DNA of 64,000 nt from Garcia nutans (taxonomy: Eukaryota; Streptophyta; Magnoliopsida; Malpighiales; Euphorbiaceae): contig CANTUV010000007.1 of NCBI GenBank assembly GCA_947685225.1, positions 10,994,501-11,058,500 on the forward strand, read 5' to 3'. Both the position numbers and the translations under genes were made by a program. The notes below the pieces were generated by a model, which saw nothing but the letters and a program-made list of their open reading frames with translations, ran no database searches and was not told the origin of the DNA. Below, in pieces: positions 1 through 11,738 of the stretch (position 1 is its first letter; the number at the start of each line of letters is the position of its first letter).

Positions 1-1115
1 AATGTCTACCATCATATAAGCAAAGAAGTTGATGCGGAAAAATTATGGAAAGATTTAAAAACCATATATGAGAGAAAAAGTACTCAGAATAAAGCTTTTT
101 CCATTAGAAAGCTTGTGAATTTGAAACTAAGAGATGGACGATCCATTGCTGAACACTTGAGTGAGTTTCAAGAACTAGTAAATTAGTTGAGCATCATGAA
201 GATAGCCCTAGATGATGATTTGCAAGCATTATTGCTCTTGAGTTCCTTGCCAGATAGTTGGGAGACCTTGGTGGTGTCTCTCAGTAACTCTGCTTCAAGC
301 GGTGTTTTGTCTTTATCATTTGTAAATGACAGTCTTTACAATGAGGAGACTAGAAGAAAGGATATGGGCATTAATACTTCACAAGCTCTTGTTACAACTA
401 CAGAGAGAAGAGGTAGAAGTAAAAGCAGAGGTCCTAAAGGGCATTATAAATCCAGAGGCAAGTCACAATCGAAAGTGAAATTCAGCTGTTATCACTGCGG
501 TAAGGAGGGGCATATAAAAAGAAACTGTAAAGTTTGGAAAAGTGAACAAAATGATGAGAAAAATCAAAAGAAGGCAGATGATCAAAATACCATTGCATCT
601 GTTGCTGATGATAATGAAGAGATGGTTGTACTCTCCATTATTGAGGAGTATGACAAGGTTACTAGTTCTGACATGGAGTGGGTTATTGATTCTGCAGCAT
701 CATACCATGCTACACCAAGGAGATACATCTTTACTGTGTACAAAGCAGGTAATTTTGGCAGAGTAAAGATGGGTAATACCAGCTATGCAGATATAGTAGG
801 TATTGGTGATGTCTGTATTCAGACAAATATTGGTTACACGTTGACTTTAAATAATGTACAACATGTACCATATTTATGTCTGAATTTAATTTCTACTCAT
901 GTTCTGGATCTAGATGGTTATTACAACATCTTTGGTGATAAAAAGTGGAAACTCACCAAAGGCTCAATTGTAATTGCCAAAGGTAGATTGTGTTATACAC
1001 TCTACAAGACTCAAGTGAAGATGATAAAAGGTGCGCTGAATACAGTTGAAGATGATGTTTCTCCAGACTTATGGCACAAGAGGCTAGCCCATATGAGTGA
1101 AAAAGGTTTCAAATT
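1..1115 (+). pseudogene. copia gag and aspartic protease (broken)
   Basis: Gag would coat element RNA in cytoplasmic particles, and the protease would cut the polyprotein. Frame 1 reads from the first base through a UBN2-type gag, hits a TAG at 184-186 (probably once a glutamine codon), and continues to about 1110. The zinc knuckle CYHCGKEGHIKRNC lies near 487-528. The protease active site reads DSAAS, where copia enzymes usually have D-S/T-G/A-A, near 687-705. The GAG-pre-integrase segment (DLWHKRLAHMSEKG) follows at about 1066-1107. A frameshift near 1110 moves the rest of this domain into frame 3. Domain identity is clear; the true start is upstream of the window. Confidence 0.85.
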
Positions 1116-2318
1116 TTGGCAAAGAAGTCTCTCATTACCTTTGCCAAAGGTATGAGTCTAAACCCTTGTGATAATTGTTTGTATGACAAACAACATAGAG
1201 TCTCCTTTAGTAGTTCATCTGAAAGGAAAAATAATGTACTTGAATTAGTTTACTCTGATGTATGTGGTCCCATTGATGTGGAAACTTTAGGAGGTAGTAG
1301 ATATTTTGTTACTTTTATCGATGATGCTTCACGAAAGGTTTGGGTGTTTGTTCTGAAATTAAAAGATCAGGTTCTTGAGCGTTTTAAGCATTTCCATGCA
1401 ATGGTGGAAAGAGAAAAGGGAACATCCTTAAAGTGTCTTCGCAGTGATAATGGAGGTGAATACACTTCAAAGGAGTTTGCAAATTACTGCTTAGAGCATA
1501 GAATCAGACATGAGAAGACAGTTCCTGGCACTCCACAGCATAATGGTGTAGCTGAAAGGACAAACAGAACTATCTTAGAGAAAGTCAGATCAATGCTGAA
1601 AATGGCTAAACTTCCTAAGCCATTTTGGGGTGAAGCACTCTATACTGCCTGTTACTTGATGAATCTTTCTCCATCAGCTCCTTTGAATTTTGATGTACTT
1701 AAGAGAGTATGGTTTGAAAAGGAGGTTGCTTACTCTCACTTAAAGGTATTTGGATGCAAGGCTTTTGTCCATGTACCTAAGGAGCAGAGACAAAAACTTG
1801 ATGATAGAGCTGTTCCATGCATATTTTTGGGTTATGGAGATGCAGAGTTTGGATACAAGTTATGGGATCCAGTGAAGAAGAAAGTAATTAGATCCAAAGA
1901 TGTAATCTTCCATGAACACAAGACCTTGTTGGATTCTGAGCAATTAGAGAAAATTACAAGTAGTGATGATATTCCTCTTCCTGTATTAATTTATCCTTCA
2001 ATCAGAAATACCACAGATGAAGATGAGTTGCTTGAAGAACATGGGATTAATGACATGCCAGTACCAGTTGATACTGATGATGATGCTGAGCAGGGAGAGC
2101 AACCTCTGCCTCCCCAGACTGTAGAAGAATCTCAAGTCAGAAGGTTAACCAGAGCACATCATCCATCTACCAAATATCCCAGTTCTGAGTATGTAACAGT
2201 TACTGAAGAGGGGGAGCCAGAAAGCTTTCAGGAAGTTCAGAATCATAAAGAGAAGACTCAGTGGATGAAAGCAATGCAGGAAGAGATGAGTTCTTTGAAA
2301 AAAGAACAATACTTATGA
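1116..2318 (+). pseudogene. copia integrase (frameshifted at both ends)
   Basis: The integrase would join element cDNA to the host chromosome. The zinc-binding remainder includes CDNCLYDKQHR-like residues just after the frameshift. The catalytic triad is visible: Asp in YSDVCGP, Asp in RSDNGGEYTS, and Glu in GVAERTNRT. The copia-typical C-terminal segment follows (HLKVFGCKAF, IFLGYG), then an acidic linker leading to RT. The frame ends at 2318 because of a second shift near 2300 in an A-rich stretch; the RT linker continues in frame 1. All three catalytic residues survive, so the inactivation is in the reading frame and not the active site. Confidence 0.88.
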
Positions 2319-2319
2319 G

Positions 2320-3771
2320 CTTGTTGAACTTCCAGAAGGTAGAAAAGTCTTGAAGAACAAATGGGTGTACAAGCTTAAGATGGATGGAGAGAAGCTAGTA
2401 AAATACAAAGCTCGTTTGGTAGTAAAAGGTTTCAATCAAAAGAAAGGGGTTGATTTTGATGAAATTTTTTCTCTTGTTGTGAAGATGAGCTATATTCGAG
2501 TGATCCTTGATTTGAATGCTAGCTTGGATCTTGAGCTTGAGCAGTTAGATGTGAAAACTGCATTCCTTCATGGTGATTTGGAGGAAGAAATTTACATGGA
2601 GCAACCTGACGGATTTGAAGTAAAAGGGAAAGAACACATTGTTTGCAGATTGAAGAAGAGTCTGTATGGGTTAAAACAGGCTCCGAGACAGTGGTATAAG
2701 AAATTTGACTCTTTCATGGTGAGTCATGGCTATACTAGAACAGAAGCAGATCATTGTGTGTACTTCAAAATATTTTCAGATGGTAAATTTATCATTCTTT
2801 TGCTTTATGTGGATGATATGTTGATAATAGGGTAAGATGCTACTATAATTAGTGGTTTGAAAAAGGAGTTATTTGGCTCCTTTGATATGAAGGATCTGGG
2901 ACCAGCAAGACAAATTTTAGGCATGCAGATTACTCGTGACAGAAAAGCTAAGAAGTTGTGGCTGTCACAAGAGAAGTATGTTGAGCAGGTTCTAAGCAGA
3001 TTTAATATGAAGAATGCTAAGCCAGTTAGCACACCTCTTGCTAATCACTTTGTACTTAGCAAGAAATCTTGTCCTTCTACAGAAAAAGAAAAGGAAGAAA
3101 TGACAGTTATTCCTTACTCTTCTGCAGTCGGGAGTTTAATGTACGCAATGGTTAGCACTCGACCAGATATTGCTCATGCTGTTGGTTTAGTCAGCAGGTT
3201 TCTTTCGAATCCTGGTAAAGATCACTGGGAGGCAGTCAAATAAATTCTCAGATATTTGAGAGGTACTTCTAAGAAGTGCTTATGTTTTGGAGACTCAAAA
3301 CCAATTCTAGAAGGATATACAGATGCGGATGTGGCAGGTGACCTTGATGACAGGAAGTCGACTTCAAGGTATGTATTTACTTTTGCAGGGGGAGCTGTAT
3401 CATGGCAGTCTAAATTACAAAAGTGTGTTGCTCTATCCACAATTGAGGCAGAGTATATAGCTATGACTGAAGCAAGTAAAGAGATGATTTGGTTGAAAAG
3501 ATTTCTAGAATATTTGGAGTTGAAGCAGAGTGAGTATGTCATGAATTGTGATAGTCAAAGTGCTCTAGATTTGAGCAAGAATGCCACATACCATGGTCGG
3601 ACTAAGCATATTGATGTGAGATACCATTGGATCCGTGAAGTGGTGAATAATCAAGAGATGTTATTAAAGAAGATTCACACTGACAAAAATTCAGCTGACA
3701 TGTTGACCAAAGTGGTGACTCATGACAAGCATCAGTTTTGCACCAAGACGGTGGGACTGAATGGTAATTGA
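2320..3771 (+). pseudogene. copia reverse transcriptase and RNase H (two internal stops)
   Basis: RT copies element RNA into cDNA and RNase H removes the RNA strand. One frame (frame 1) runs from KNKWVYKLK at about 2356 to a natural stop at 3769-3771. It is interrupted by TAA at 2833-2835, directly after the catalytic LLLYVDDMLIIG motif, and by TAA at 3241-3243 just before the conserved LRYLRGT segment. The YVDD box is intact. RNase H shows the copia motifs GYTDADVAGD, DRKSTS and LSTIEAEYIA, then the C-terminal NCDSQSAL and TKHIDVRYH segments. The stop falls 27 bases before the polypurine tract, as expected for copia. Confidence 0.88.
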
Positions 3772-3798
3772 GTAATAGATGTGTGAACATCTACCCAT

Positions 3799-3815
3799 GG
3801 GTTGGAGGGGGAGAT
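3799..3815 (+). promoter_or_regulatory. polypurine tract of the copia element
   Basis: The purine-rich run GGGTTGGAGGGGGAGAT lies directly against the TGTTG start of the LTR. This is the position and composition of the primer for plus-strand DNA synthesis in copia elements. Confidence 0.85.
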
Positions 3816-3840
3816 TGTTGATTTATCCAACCTATGAAAT

Positions 3841-3957
3841 TAATGAGTTTGGTAAGTTTACAATTTTGACTAAATTAAAACTAATGAGTTTGGTAAGTTT
3901 ACAATTTTGAATAGATTAAAATTAAATGGGTTTGGTGAGTTTACAATTTTGACTAGG
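3841..3957 (+). repeat. three-copy 41-bp tandem repeat inside the LTR
   Basis: Units begin at 3841, 3882 and 3923 and share the core GGTAAGTTTACAATTTTGA; the third is shorter and slightly diverged. The array lies upstream of the TATA box, where Tnt1-type LTRs are known to carry tandem enhancer repeats. Confidence 0.85.
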
Positions 3958-4060
3958 TTTTAGAAAAGAAAAAAAATGTTTAATATATTTTTCTAGCCAC
4001 CATTATAATAGTCAAAATTAGGCATAAGTTAGGCACAAATTAATATGTTCACACATATTT

Positions 4061-4081
4061 GAAGGCCTATAAATAGCCTTC
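4061..4081 (+). promoter_or_regulatory. LTR core promoter with TATA box inside a short inverted repeat
   Basis: TATAAATA at 4068-4075 lies within GAAGGC (4061-4066) and GCCTTC (4076-4081), which are exact reverse complements. It sits 253 bases into the LTR. Transcription would start roughly 25-35 bases further on. Confidence 0.7.
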
Positions 4082-4880
4082 ATTTTATTCACTTTAAGAT
4101 ATACAAGTGAAATACAAGAGATAAAAAATAAGAGAGGAAAAAGATTTTAAGTAGTTTATGAGATAAATATTAGAGAATTATTCTCTAGTTTCTTGGTGTG
4201 ATCATCCAAAGAGTAAAAAATTTGCTAGAGAGGTATTTAGATATTTTCTCTATTATTTGTGATCTTAAGTAGTCAAGTGAGGATTGCTTAAGAATTTATT
4301 GTACTTGATTTCTTTGAATTAGTGAATTTTTATTTCGAAGTTTGGCTCGTGGTTTTTCCCTCTACACTGAAGGGCTTTCCACGTTAAATCTTGTCTCTTT
4401 TTTGTGTGGTTATTCTTTGCTTCTTCCTATTATGCATTTATTTACACAATTAATTATTGACTGACAACCCAACACTTCGAAGTTCCTTTTTTTATTATTA
4501 AAAGATAATTTTAATTCATGAAAATTTATATGGTAACTATCAGATAAAATATGAAATTTATGTAGTCAAATTTATACAATATTAATTAGTCTTTTTAGAT
4601 GATATGTTTTTAAAATAAATTTGGATTTAAATTTATATTTGAATTAAAAGGTTGTTAAAATTAAATAAAATATCAACTTTAAATATCATTTATTCATTCC
4701 AAGTTATTGTTTACCTGAATAAAATTTATGAAAATTACTTGTAATTTTATTTTGTATGAATAAAAATCTACTTAAGTTACTATTCGTTCATTTTAAAAGT
4801 TAGTCACTTAAAGATTGAATAATTGAAACTTATCATCATGTTTATTTTTCATGATTTTACACTTCAAAAGAGAGAGCGAC

Positions 4881-5005
4881 TAATATACATATATATATAT
4901 ATATATATGTACATATATAAATATATACATATATATGTATATATATACATATGCATATATAAATATATATGTGTGTATATATGTATATATATATGTACAT
5001 ATATG
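4881..5005. repeat. TA/TATG-rich microsatellite
   Basis: Alternating TA, TATG and TACA units over about 125 bases. It creates spurious Tyr/Ile/His-rich frames on both strands. Confidence 0.9.
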
Positions 5006-5320
5006 AACCAAGAGGAATCCATGTACATGCATGAACCAAGAGGGGTCCATAGACCTCTCATGACTCTCAATGGTTTTGCTTTGTCTGTATTTTTTCATCA
5101 ATCTTTAATAAGAAATTTTACTTTCATAGTTGATCAATCTTATATAAAATTAATATTTTTCAAATTTTAATAAAATTATATTTAATTATTCGTCAACTAT
5201 TAAGATTGAATGTGAAATATAAAAAAAAAAAAGAGCCCACGTTAACAAGTTAATTGGCACGAATGAGTTTACATATTTGATCCCGGATACCATATATACA
5301 TGAATAACTTTTTTTAACAA

Positions 5321-5341
5321 CTCTCTCTCTCTCTCTCTCTC
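5321..5341. repeat. (CT)n microsatellite
   Basis: About ten uninterrupted CT units. Confidence 0.95.
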
Positions 5342-8225
5342 ATATATTTGATAAAAATGAATTTACATCATTTGATAAGGACAGTTTACATGTGTGATAC
5401 AACTGAAATATAAATAATTTCATTATAGATTCTTGAGAACAACAAACATACAATATTATTGAATATAAAAAGTCAATTAATGCTATTCTTAGAAGTTCTC
5501 TCTCAATCTCACTAAAACTATCATTTATATATATATAAAATTATACTTATCCATTGTCATCTCATGCAATCAATAAAAATTAATTAATTTTTTATTTTTA
5601 TTTTTATTATTAATAAATTAATTAATAAAATAACTATAAAATAATTTTAATATTAATAAATTAATAAAAATATTTTAATATATTTAAAATAATTTTATAT
5701 AATATTTAAAGAACTAAATAACTTTCATAATAAATATATATAAGCTAAAGATAATAATTCAGGGAGATGATAATATAAATAGATATTAGAGAGATTTTAA
5801 GATCCATTAATTATGTAACACATTTTGAAAAATATAATTAAATTTATAAAAAGATAAAATTAACCTTTTTGATCAAGATCAAATTGAGCCAAAAACTATT
5901 ATTCAAAAATAATTTTGGATACACAAATTCATTGTTATTTGAATTGAATATAGAGTATTTTCAATAAAGCGCATTTAATATGAGTATTTGAAGGAATAAA
6001 ATATCTATTTTAGAGCCAAATCTATAATAAAAATATTTTCAATCTTTTTATTTTGTTTGGTCGAATTCTAGCCATCACATACATTCTCACCAACTTGCCT
6101 TTTCCTTTTTAGAATTAAGGATGTCAAATAAAAGTTAGTCATCATGAATGAATGCCCTCTTTAGCCGTGCATTTGGAACTAATTTTTATATACAATACTT
6201 AGTTCAGTTCTTACTTAATTAAAAATAAATTATTTATATTTAAATAAAGAAATTCATAAATAAAAAAGTTCATAAATTCATAATAAACAATGTAATATAT
6301 ATATTTTTAATTAATTGCATTAACAATTTAAAAAAAAAAGACTTATATTTTTGAATTATTATTTTTAAATCAATTGTCTTGAACTTAGATTAATTGGCAA
6401 AATGTAATAACTAACATATCATTTCCATACTCTTTTCAATATATTTATGTACATAATTTCCATAATATTTTGCATTCTCAAAAAAAAAAAAAGAATAAAG
6501 AAATTGCAGATCATTTACATATAAAGTCTGCTGCATCTAATATTGTGATATTTTTTTTCTTCTTTTTATTATTATTGGTCTATAAAGAAATATTCCAACT
6601 TAAAATTAAGTTCAATTAAAAAAAATAAAAAAATATACTTATAAATATTATGTGGTTCTAATAGTAAGGGAAAAAAAAAGAGATTAAAAAACCAACATCA
6701 TTAAATTCTACACTTAGAATTTTTTATAAATTATTACACTTAGAATTTTTAAAATTATTTTTTTCCAAAAATTAAAAATATTTTTCATCATAGCATGCTG
6801 AATTAATGACATTTTTAAAAGTAAATAATTAACATTCATTTTTTAGTTTTAAAATTTTACATTCACACTTATTAGTTTACATGTATATGTAAGTATAAAT
6901 TCACATTTTTCCATAAATATTTAAGTGAATGGTATACAAATTAATATCCAATCATTAATATATCATATTAATTATTACTTGTTGATATTATTTAATAATA
7001 TATTGAATTTTTAACATCATTTTATTTATTTATTAATACTGTAAGATAACAACTAATATATTATTTAATTAATATTATCTAATAAAACTAATGTATTATC
7101 TAATTTATTTATTAACATCATCCAATAATAAGATATATTATTTCAATTATATAATCTCTGTATGTTTATCCAATTTTAGTTTTGCATAATAAATTTAAAT
7201 ATGTATGTTTTCTTCATGTTTCTAATACTTTTTTTATCTACTGTTATTTTAATACTCATTCTATTTCATTTTAAATATCTTATAATTTTTTTTATTTCAT
7301 TTTAAATGTCATTTTTAAAAATTTAAAAAAAATTTAATTAAAAAATTTTAATATTATCCTATTAATTAATAAAAGAGAATAAATATGTGAAAGATAGAAA
7401 ATAATATATAAGTAAATTATAATAAAATATTTAAAAAATTTATAATGATTAATTATTTTTTTAATATATATATTATTTTTATATAATATTTGAAATGAAA
7501 CAAAAGGAGTATATCTTACTATTATTATAAAGAAAAAATATATGTGAATTATAAATATAAAATAAAACTATAAATTCGTCATCATAAATGTGGGGAAAGT
7601 TAATAATCGGTATTTATTAGATATTATTATATAATTTATTACTGTAAATAGAAAGCAAAGTCATATTGGTTTGGCAATAAGTTAGTTTGTGGAGATGTGT
7701 TGTAGGCCTTCCTGCACTGTATTCATCAAGATTTTGATGTTTATTCTTTTTTTTTTTTTTGTGGAAATGTATTATAGGCCTACCTGCACTGTATTGTTGC
7801 ATTTTTGTTCTTTTAAATAGAAATAAATTTATTGTATATCTGAAAAAAGAGCATTAATAAATAATAATGAACCTTCACACTCCACGTTGTCACATCAATC
7901 CAAAAATCTTATGTTATAAGTGAGTCATTGTTAGGCTTATTTGTTTATTGTCCCTAAGATTGTTTGTATGGAGGTAGGAAAAGATTTTATAAAGTATTAT
8001 AAGATTAGCAAAGTGTTTGGGAGGAAGTATTTAGAGGTTCTGTAAAGTATAGGAAGGTTTTCTGACACAAGCACCCTTTCTCTGTTTCTAGCTCTCATCT
8101 CATCCAAAATCTCATAGAAAATGAAATCAAGAAATCTCATCTCTCTTTTTTTTCATCACTCGCTCTCTCTATTCCATTATATCATCGTTATTCAATACAA
8201 AAGTTTAATTATGGATAGTAAATAA

Positions 8226-8459
8226 ATACAGAAAATAAATTCTAAAGAAGTAATTAGAATTTATCCTAGATATTACTTCATTTTTTTTTTATTTTCATTT
8301 ACCATACTTTTTAACATGTTTGCTTCTTTTTTTTAATATTATTTCATTTTATGAGCTAGTTGAATTGGAGTAAATCTAATACAGAAAATAAATTCTAAAG
8401 AAGTAAGAAATAAATTTTATGAGCTAGTTTAATACAGAAAATAAATTCTAAAGAAGTAA
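8226..8459. repeat. 29-bp motif present three times in direct orientation
   Basis: The motif starting AATACAGAAAATAAATTC and ending AAAGAAGTAA occurs at 8226-8254, 8378-8406 and 8431-8459. A second shared word, TTTTATGAGCTAGTT, precedes the second and third copies at about 8348 and 8416, so this part is a local tandem duplication of about 66 bp. Confidence 0.85.
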
Positions 8460-9606
8460 GAAATGATTTTTTGTTTGTTTTCTTGCTCTTATTTCGATTA
8501 GTGGTTATTCATTTAAATAAAAACATACATGTCAAGTTAGTAGAGATAGCCTATGTTCAATTTCTATTAGTGTTTACTCATAGCTAATCAACTGTCATTT
8601 GTAAAGATAATTTAAGCACATATAATAAGAACTTCCAGCGTCATGACAAGAGAAGTAAAAGTATCTATTAAACCAATAAATTATGGTAAAAATCAAGTGC
8701 AAAAAGAACCATAAAAAAGACAAAGTTCTTGTAAATTATATTTTTCTGTTATACATTCTCAAGTATTGCTCCATTCTTGTCATTCAGACAAATTATAATT
8801 AGTAATGAATAAAAATGTAACCAGGCTGCCTAAACCATCACTAATTCAAATGCAAAACCAAGGTGCAATAAGAACACTAGAATACACTGACAGAATACAC
8901 CATAATACAGTTGAACCCATAACCAGCACAACCACAGCAGACTAACCAAACCGAACACAAACATCCAAAACCAACCATAAACCTACAAAACAACAAACTG
9001 CAACACAACCAACGACAAACCTGTAGACCAGAGCACACCAACCAAAACACATACAAAAAAATCTAACCATTATAAACATCCACAAAGGACTAATAGAAAT
9101 TTTATTCATTGTGAAATGCCCATTACATAGTTGTATATAAATGCCCAATACTTAAATCTCATACCCAAAAGAGAGCAAAAAAAAAAAAAGGTGTCATCTA
9201 GGATATACATAGGATTTAAAAAGAAAAAACTTGTCAATTAGCATATATGCCCCAATATATATTACATATATCCCATATAAATGAGTTTTATAAAATAATA
9301 TAATAATAATTTGAATTGCTCCAGAATAATATAAACATCATCAATTGTTATTCTCCATAGATTGCGTATATCCAACTTCAATAGTAGTGCTTCTTTGATT
9401 GTCAATAATAGGATTTGTTGTTTGGCTTCCTCCAACAGTCCATTACTGTCAAATAAATATATCAAAATCAGCAACTAAGTGACCCAACAATTAAACCCAA
9501 GGACTCAACCTCTATTTGAGATGTAACAATTGGAAATGGAAGTGGACCAGATGCATTTGATGCACTCTTACATTTGTTTGACTGCTCTTGAAAAAGTCAA
9601 TTGGTT
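8460..9606. other. no supported gene; contains an A/C-rich, strand-skewed tract
   Basis: From about 8870 to 9060 the plus strand is almost free of G-rich words and dominated by AAC and ACC words. The frames that read through it look compositional, not coding. The rest is AT-rich. Confidence 0.5.
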
Positions 9607-10063
9607 TTAACTAACAAAGGTCAATTGGATTAAATTAACATACTTTAAATTGCAATACAACAATATACACATCACAAAAGCATTGAATTGTAACAAATGA
9701 GTTCCCAATTGAACTAGTAGGTTGAGTTGTGCTAGAATATGTTTTCCTTGAAGGATCACTTGTTCTTGCAATTTGTATTCCTTATTCTTTTTGCCTAACA
9801 CATAAAGACAAACATATTAGCATTTAAATTAAGATTCTAAAAAAATTCATTATGACTTTAAATTTTATAGTTTTACCCCATATTGTTGGAACATAATATC
9901 TCATATTGTGCCCCTTAGCACCACAAACTGAGCAAGTCATAATGACAAGACCTTTCTTAGATAATTTTATCTTTCCAACTTGCTCTTCAATTTCCGCTGA
10001 CCTCTTTTCACTAGATATTTTCTTATTTGCTCTAGCTTGTTCCAATTTTTCTGCTTCCATCAT
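9607..10063 (-). pseudogene. Mutator-like (MULE) transposase C-terminal remnant
   Basis: On the reverse strand a basic stretch with KIKLSKKGLVIMTCSVCGAKGHN is followed by a position where the last cysteine of a CCHC knuckle is expected but a tyrosine is found (MRYY). A basic segment followed directly by C-x2-C-x4-H-x4-C is the typical C-terminal zinc knuckle of plant MULE transposases. A probable following exon (MLGKKNKEYKLQEQVI) lies at about 9801-9607 in another frame after an AT-rich, intron-like gap. The DDE core is absent. The fragment abuts the gypsy remnant at about 10064-10073. Identification rests on motif recognition only. Confidence 0.5.
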
Positions 10064-10074
10064 ATTCTAAGGGC

Positions 10075-11178
10075 TCAACATGCATATCATTAACAAGCAT
10101 AACAGAAGCACCGATATAAGAATGTGTTGATCCAGGATCAATCAATACATGAATAATAATGCCAAATAAAGAGAATTTACTAACAGCCACATCTAGAGCA
10201 TTCTGCTCCCGATGCATCACATAAACTCTCTAGGTAGCTCTAGCCTCCTTTGGTATGCCCACTGACATTGACTCCTCTCTTTAGCTAGGCCATGTTTAGC
10301 CACCTCTGTGACCTTTACCTCTTTTAGTACTCGACCTAGACACTGCATTCTCTATCTGTTTGGCCATCGACCTATTTGGACAATCTCTCACATACTGGTC
10401 TTTAGACCCGCATCTAAAGCAACTCTCTGAACTCCTCCAATAAGTACTCTTGTGCATCTTACTATAATGAGTGCATATAGGGAGTAGATATCTGAAAAAA
10501 AGGTGTTGAGGCACTAGTAGTTGATTATTTAGAAATTTGTCTCTACTAAAATGACTTGCAAGGCTGCCCCTGGCTTTTACTAAATCTCTGTGGTAGACTC
10601 CCGCACCTTTTCTTATTAGCTGATAATCCTGCCTCAAACTGAGGTCTTCTACTCTTATTCTCTTCTAAAGCAGTGGTAGTTGTAGCCTTTTGAGGCTTCT
10701 CCACATTTCTAGCAACTGATACAAGCCTAGAAAATACCTCATACTGGACTGCTACTACCTGACACTGAATAGCATGCTTCAACTCCTCTTCAAACCTCTT
10801 ACATCTGTCTCTCTCATTAGTAATAATCCCTCTAGTATACTTGCTCAATCGTACAAACTCCTCATATTCTGACACTGACCTTGATCCCCTGCCTAAGAGT
10901 CAAAAACTTCTGTCATCTCTGAGCATGTACTTCTCCTTAAACTTCACCAAAAAGTCATTGTATGACATCAGTGATAGTCTATCTAAACCATGAGGAAGTC
11001 TTTCACTAATCACATGCATCAACTTGAAGTAATGAAATTGTATAACCAAACTTCTTCTCTAGAGTAGATTCTAACTATATAAAGACCCACTCTACTCTGT
11101 CTAACCACTACTCTGCCTCTGCTGGGTCTGTAGTACCTATAAAATCTGTAGCTTCAAACTTCATGAGCTTATCATGCT
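10075..11178 (-). pseudogene. gypsy gag C-terminal half and aspartic protease (broken)
   Basis: Reverse strand. Gag helix-rich sequence (SEYEEFVRLSKYTRG, ERCKRFEEEL-like) occupies about 10875-10700, followed by a basic linker, the knuckle CFRCGSKDQYVRDCPNRS near 10412-10370, and the protease core VLIDPGSTHSYIGASVML near 10150-10095. The frame changes at least twice between these blocks and stops are present, so no continuous product exists. Catalytic Asp of the DPGST box is retained. The coding sequence is cut at the right end by the Sirevirus LTR and at the left by the MULE junction. Confidence 0.72.
11174..11178. repeat. left target-site duplication of the Sirevirus (ATGCT)
   Basis: ATGCT directly precedes the left LTR; ATACT directly follows the right LTR at 21231-21235. 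The two match at 4 of 5 positions, as expected of an old 5-bp duplication. Confidence 0.65.
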
Positions 11179-11649
11179 TGTTGTCCCAAGAAGGCAACCA
11201 GAGAGGATCAATTGGTTGTTTTAAGAAATGATGGAAAATTAAAAATCAAAGGCAAAGTAAATCAAGAAAAGAGTAAAGTAGGAAAGAATAAACACAAGAG
11301 GTTTATAATGGTTCAGATTACTTCAATCCTATACCTACTTCCTTAACAACTTGTTAAGGTTCTACTAATCTTGAATTTTTGCAAGTTTAACTTTAACTTG
11401 GTATTTTCACAAGCTCACACCGAACATTTACAAGGTTTAAGAATTTTTCTCACAACCTAAGCAAGAGTTTTTCCAGGCTCACTCTAAAATCTAAGTATTT
11501 CTAAGCTCACACTCAAACTTACAATGGTGTTTAATGCTCACACCTAACACTTAAAGCAATACAATTAGAAATATTGATGCAAAGAAATCAAAGTTATTAT
11601 GCTTGGCTATTACAATCACAAATTACCCTGAAACAAAGGTTTCTTAGGG

Positions 11650-11657
11650 TATTTATA
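11650..11657 (-). promoter_or_regulatory. TATA box in the 3' LTR
   Basis: Reverse-strand TATAAATA within GGCTATAAATACCC; the same box is conserved in the other LTR at 20425-20432, which drives the element. Confidence 0.7.
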
Positions 11658-11738
11658 GCCAATTAGACTTGTAGCCATTTGAAGTGGTTCTCACATGTTT
11701 AGAGCTTGTCTTCCACTAATTTTATGGCTGAGTCAGCT

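Larger units (their letters stand above)
1..4474 (+). mobile_element. Ty1/copia retrotransposon, Tork/Tnt1-like, 5' part outside window
   Basis: The order gag, CCHC knuckle, protease, integrase, YVDD reverse transcriptase, RNase H, polypurine tract and LTR is diagnostic of Ty1/copia, because integrase precedes RT. The protease motif WVIDSAASYHAT and the general wording of the integrase and RT resemble Tnt1-94-type polyproteins, so I place it in the Tork lineage by recognition, not by a tree. The window opens inside gag, so the 5' LTR, PBS and start codon are missing and the 5' target duplication cannot be checked. The coding region carries three in-frame stops (184-186, 2833-2835, 3241-3243) and two frameshifts (near 1110 and near 2300), so the copy is dead. 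Confidence 0.9.
3816..4474 (+). repeat. 3' LTR of the Tork/Tnt1-like copia (659 bp)
   Basis: The LTR begins TGTTG immediately after the polypurine tract and ends CAACA, giving a perfect 5-bp terminal inverted repeat with the TG...CA ends of LTRs. It holds a 41-bp tandem repeat in its U3 part and a TATA box at 4068-4075. The partner LTR is outside the window, so the end is set by the inverted repeat alone and not by alignment. Confidence 0.82.
4475..8225. other. AT-rich DNA without a recognisable gene
   Basis: Short frames only, low complexity, many homopolymer and AT runs. Apart from the simple repeats listed separately I see no coding, RNA-gene or transposon signature. Decayed transposon DNA is likely but not demonstrable by eye. 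Confidence 0.6.

Noticed and set aside
4881..5005. Regularly spaced repeats considered as a CRISPR-like array
   Set aside because: Simple-sequence repeat without unique spacers, in a plant nuclear context.
4823..5170. Tyr/Ile/His-rich frames over the TA-rich tract
   Set aside because: Pure translation of a microsatellite, present on both strands.
8942..9148. Cys/Val-rich reverse frame
   Set aside because: Produced by the A/C-skewed tract; no homology pattern or start context supports it.
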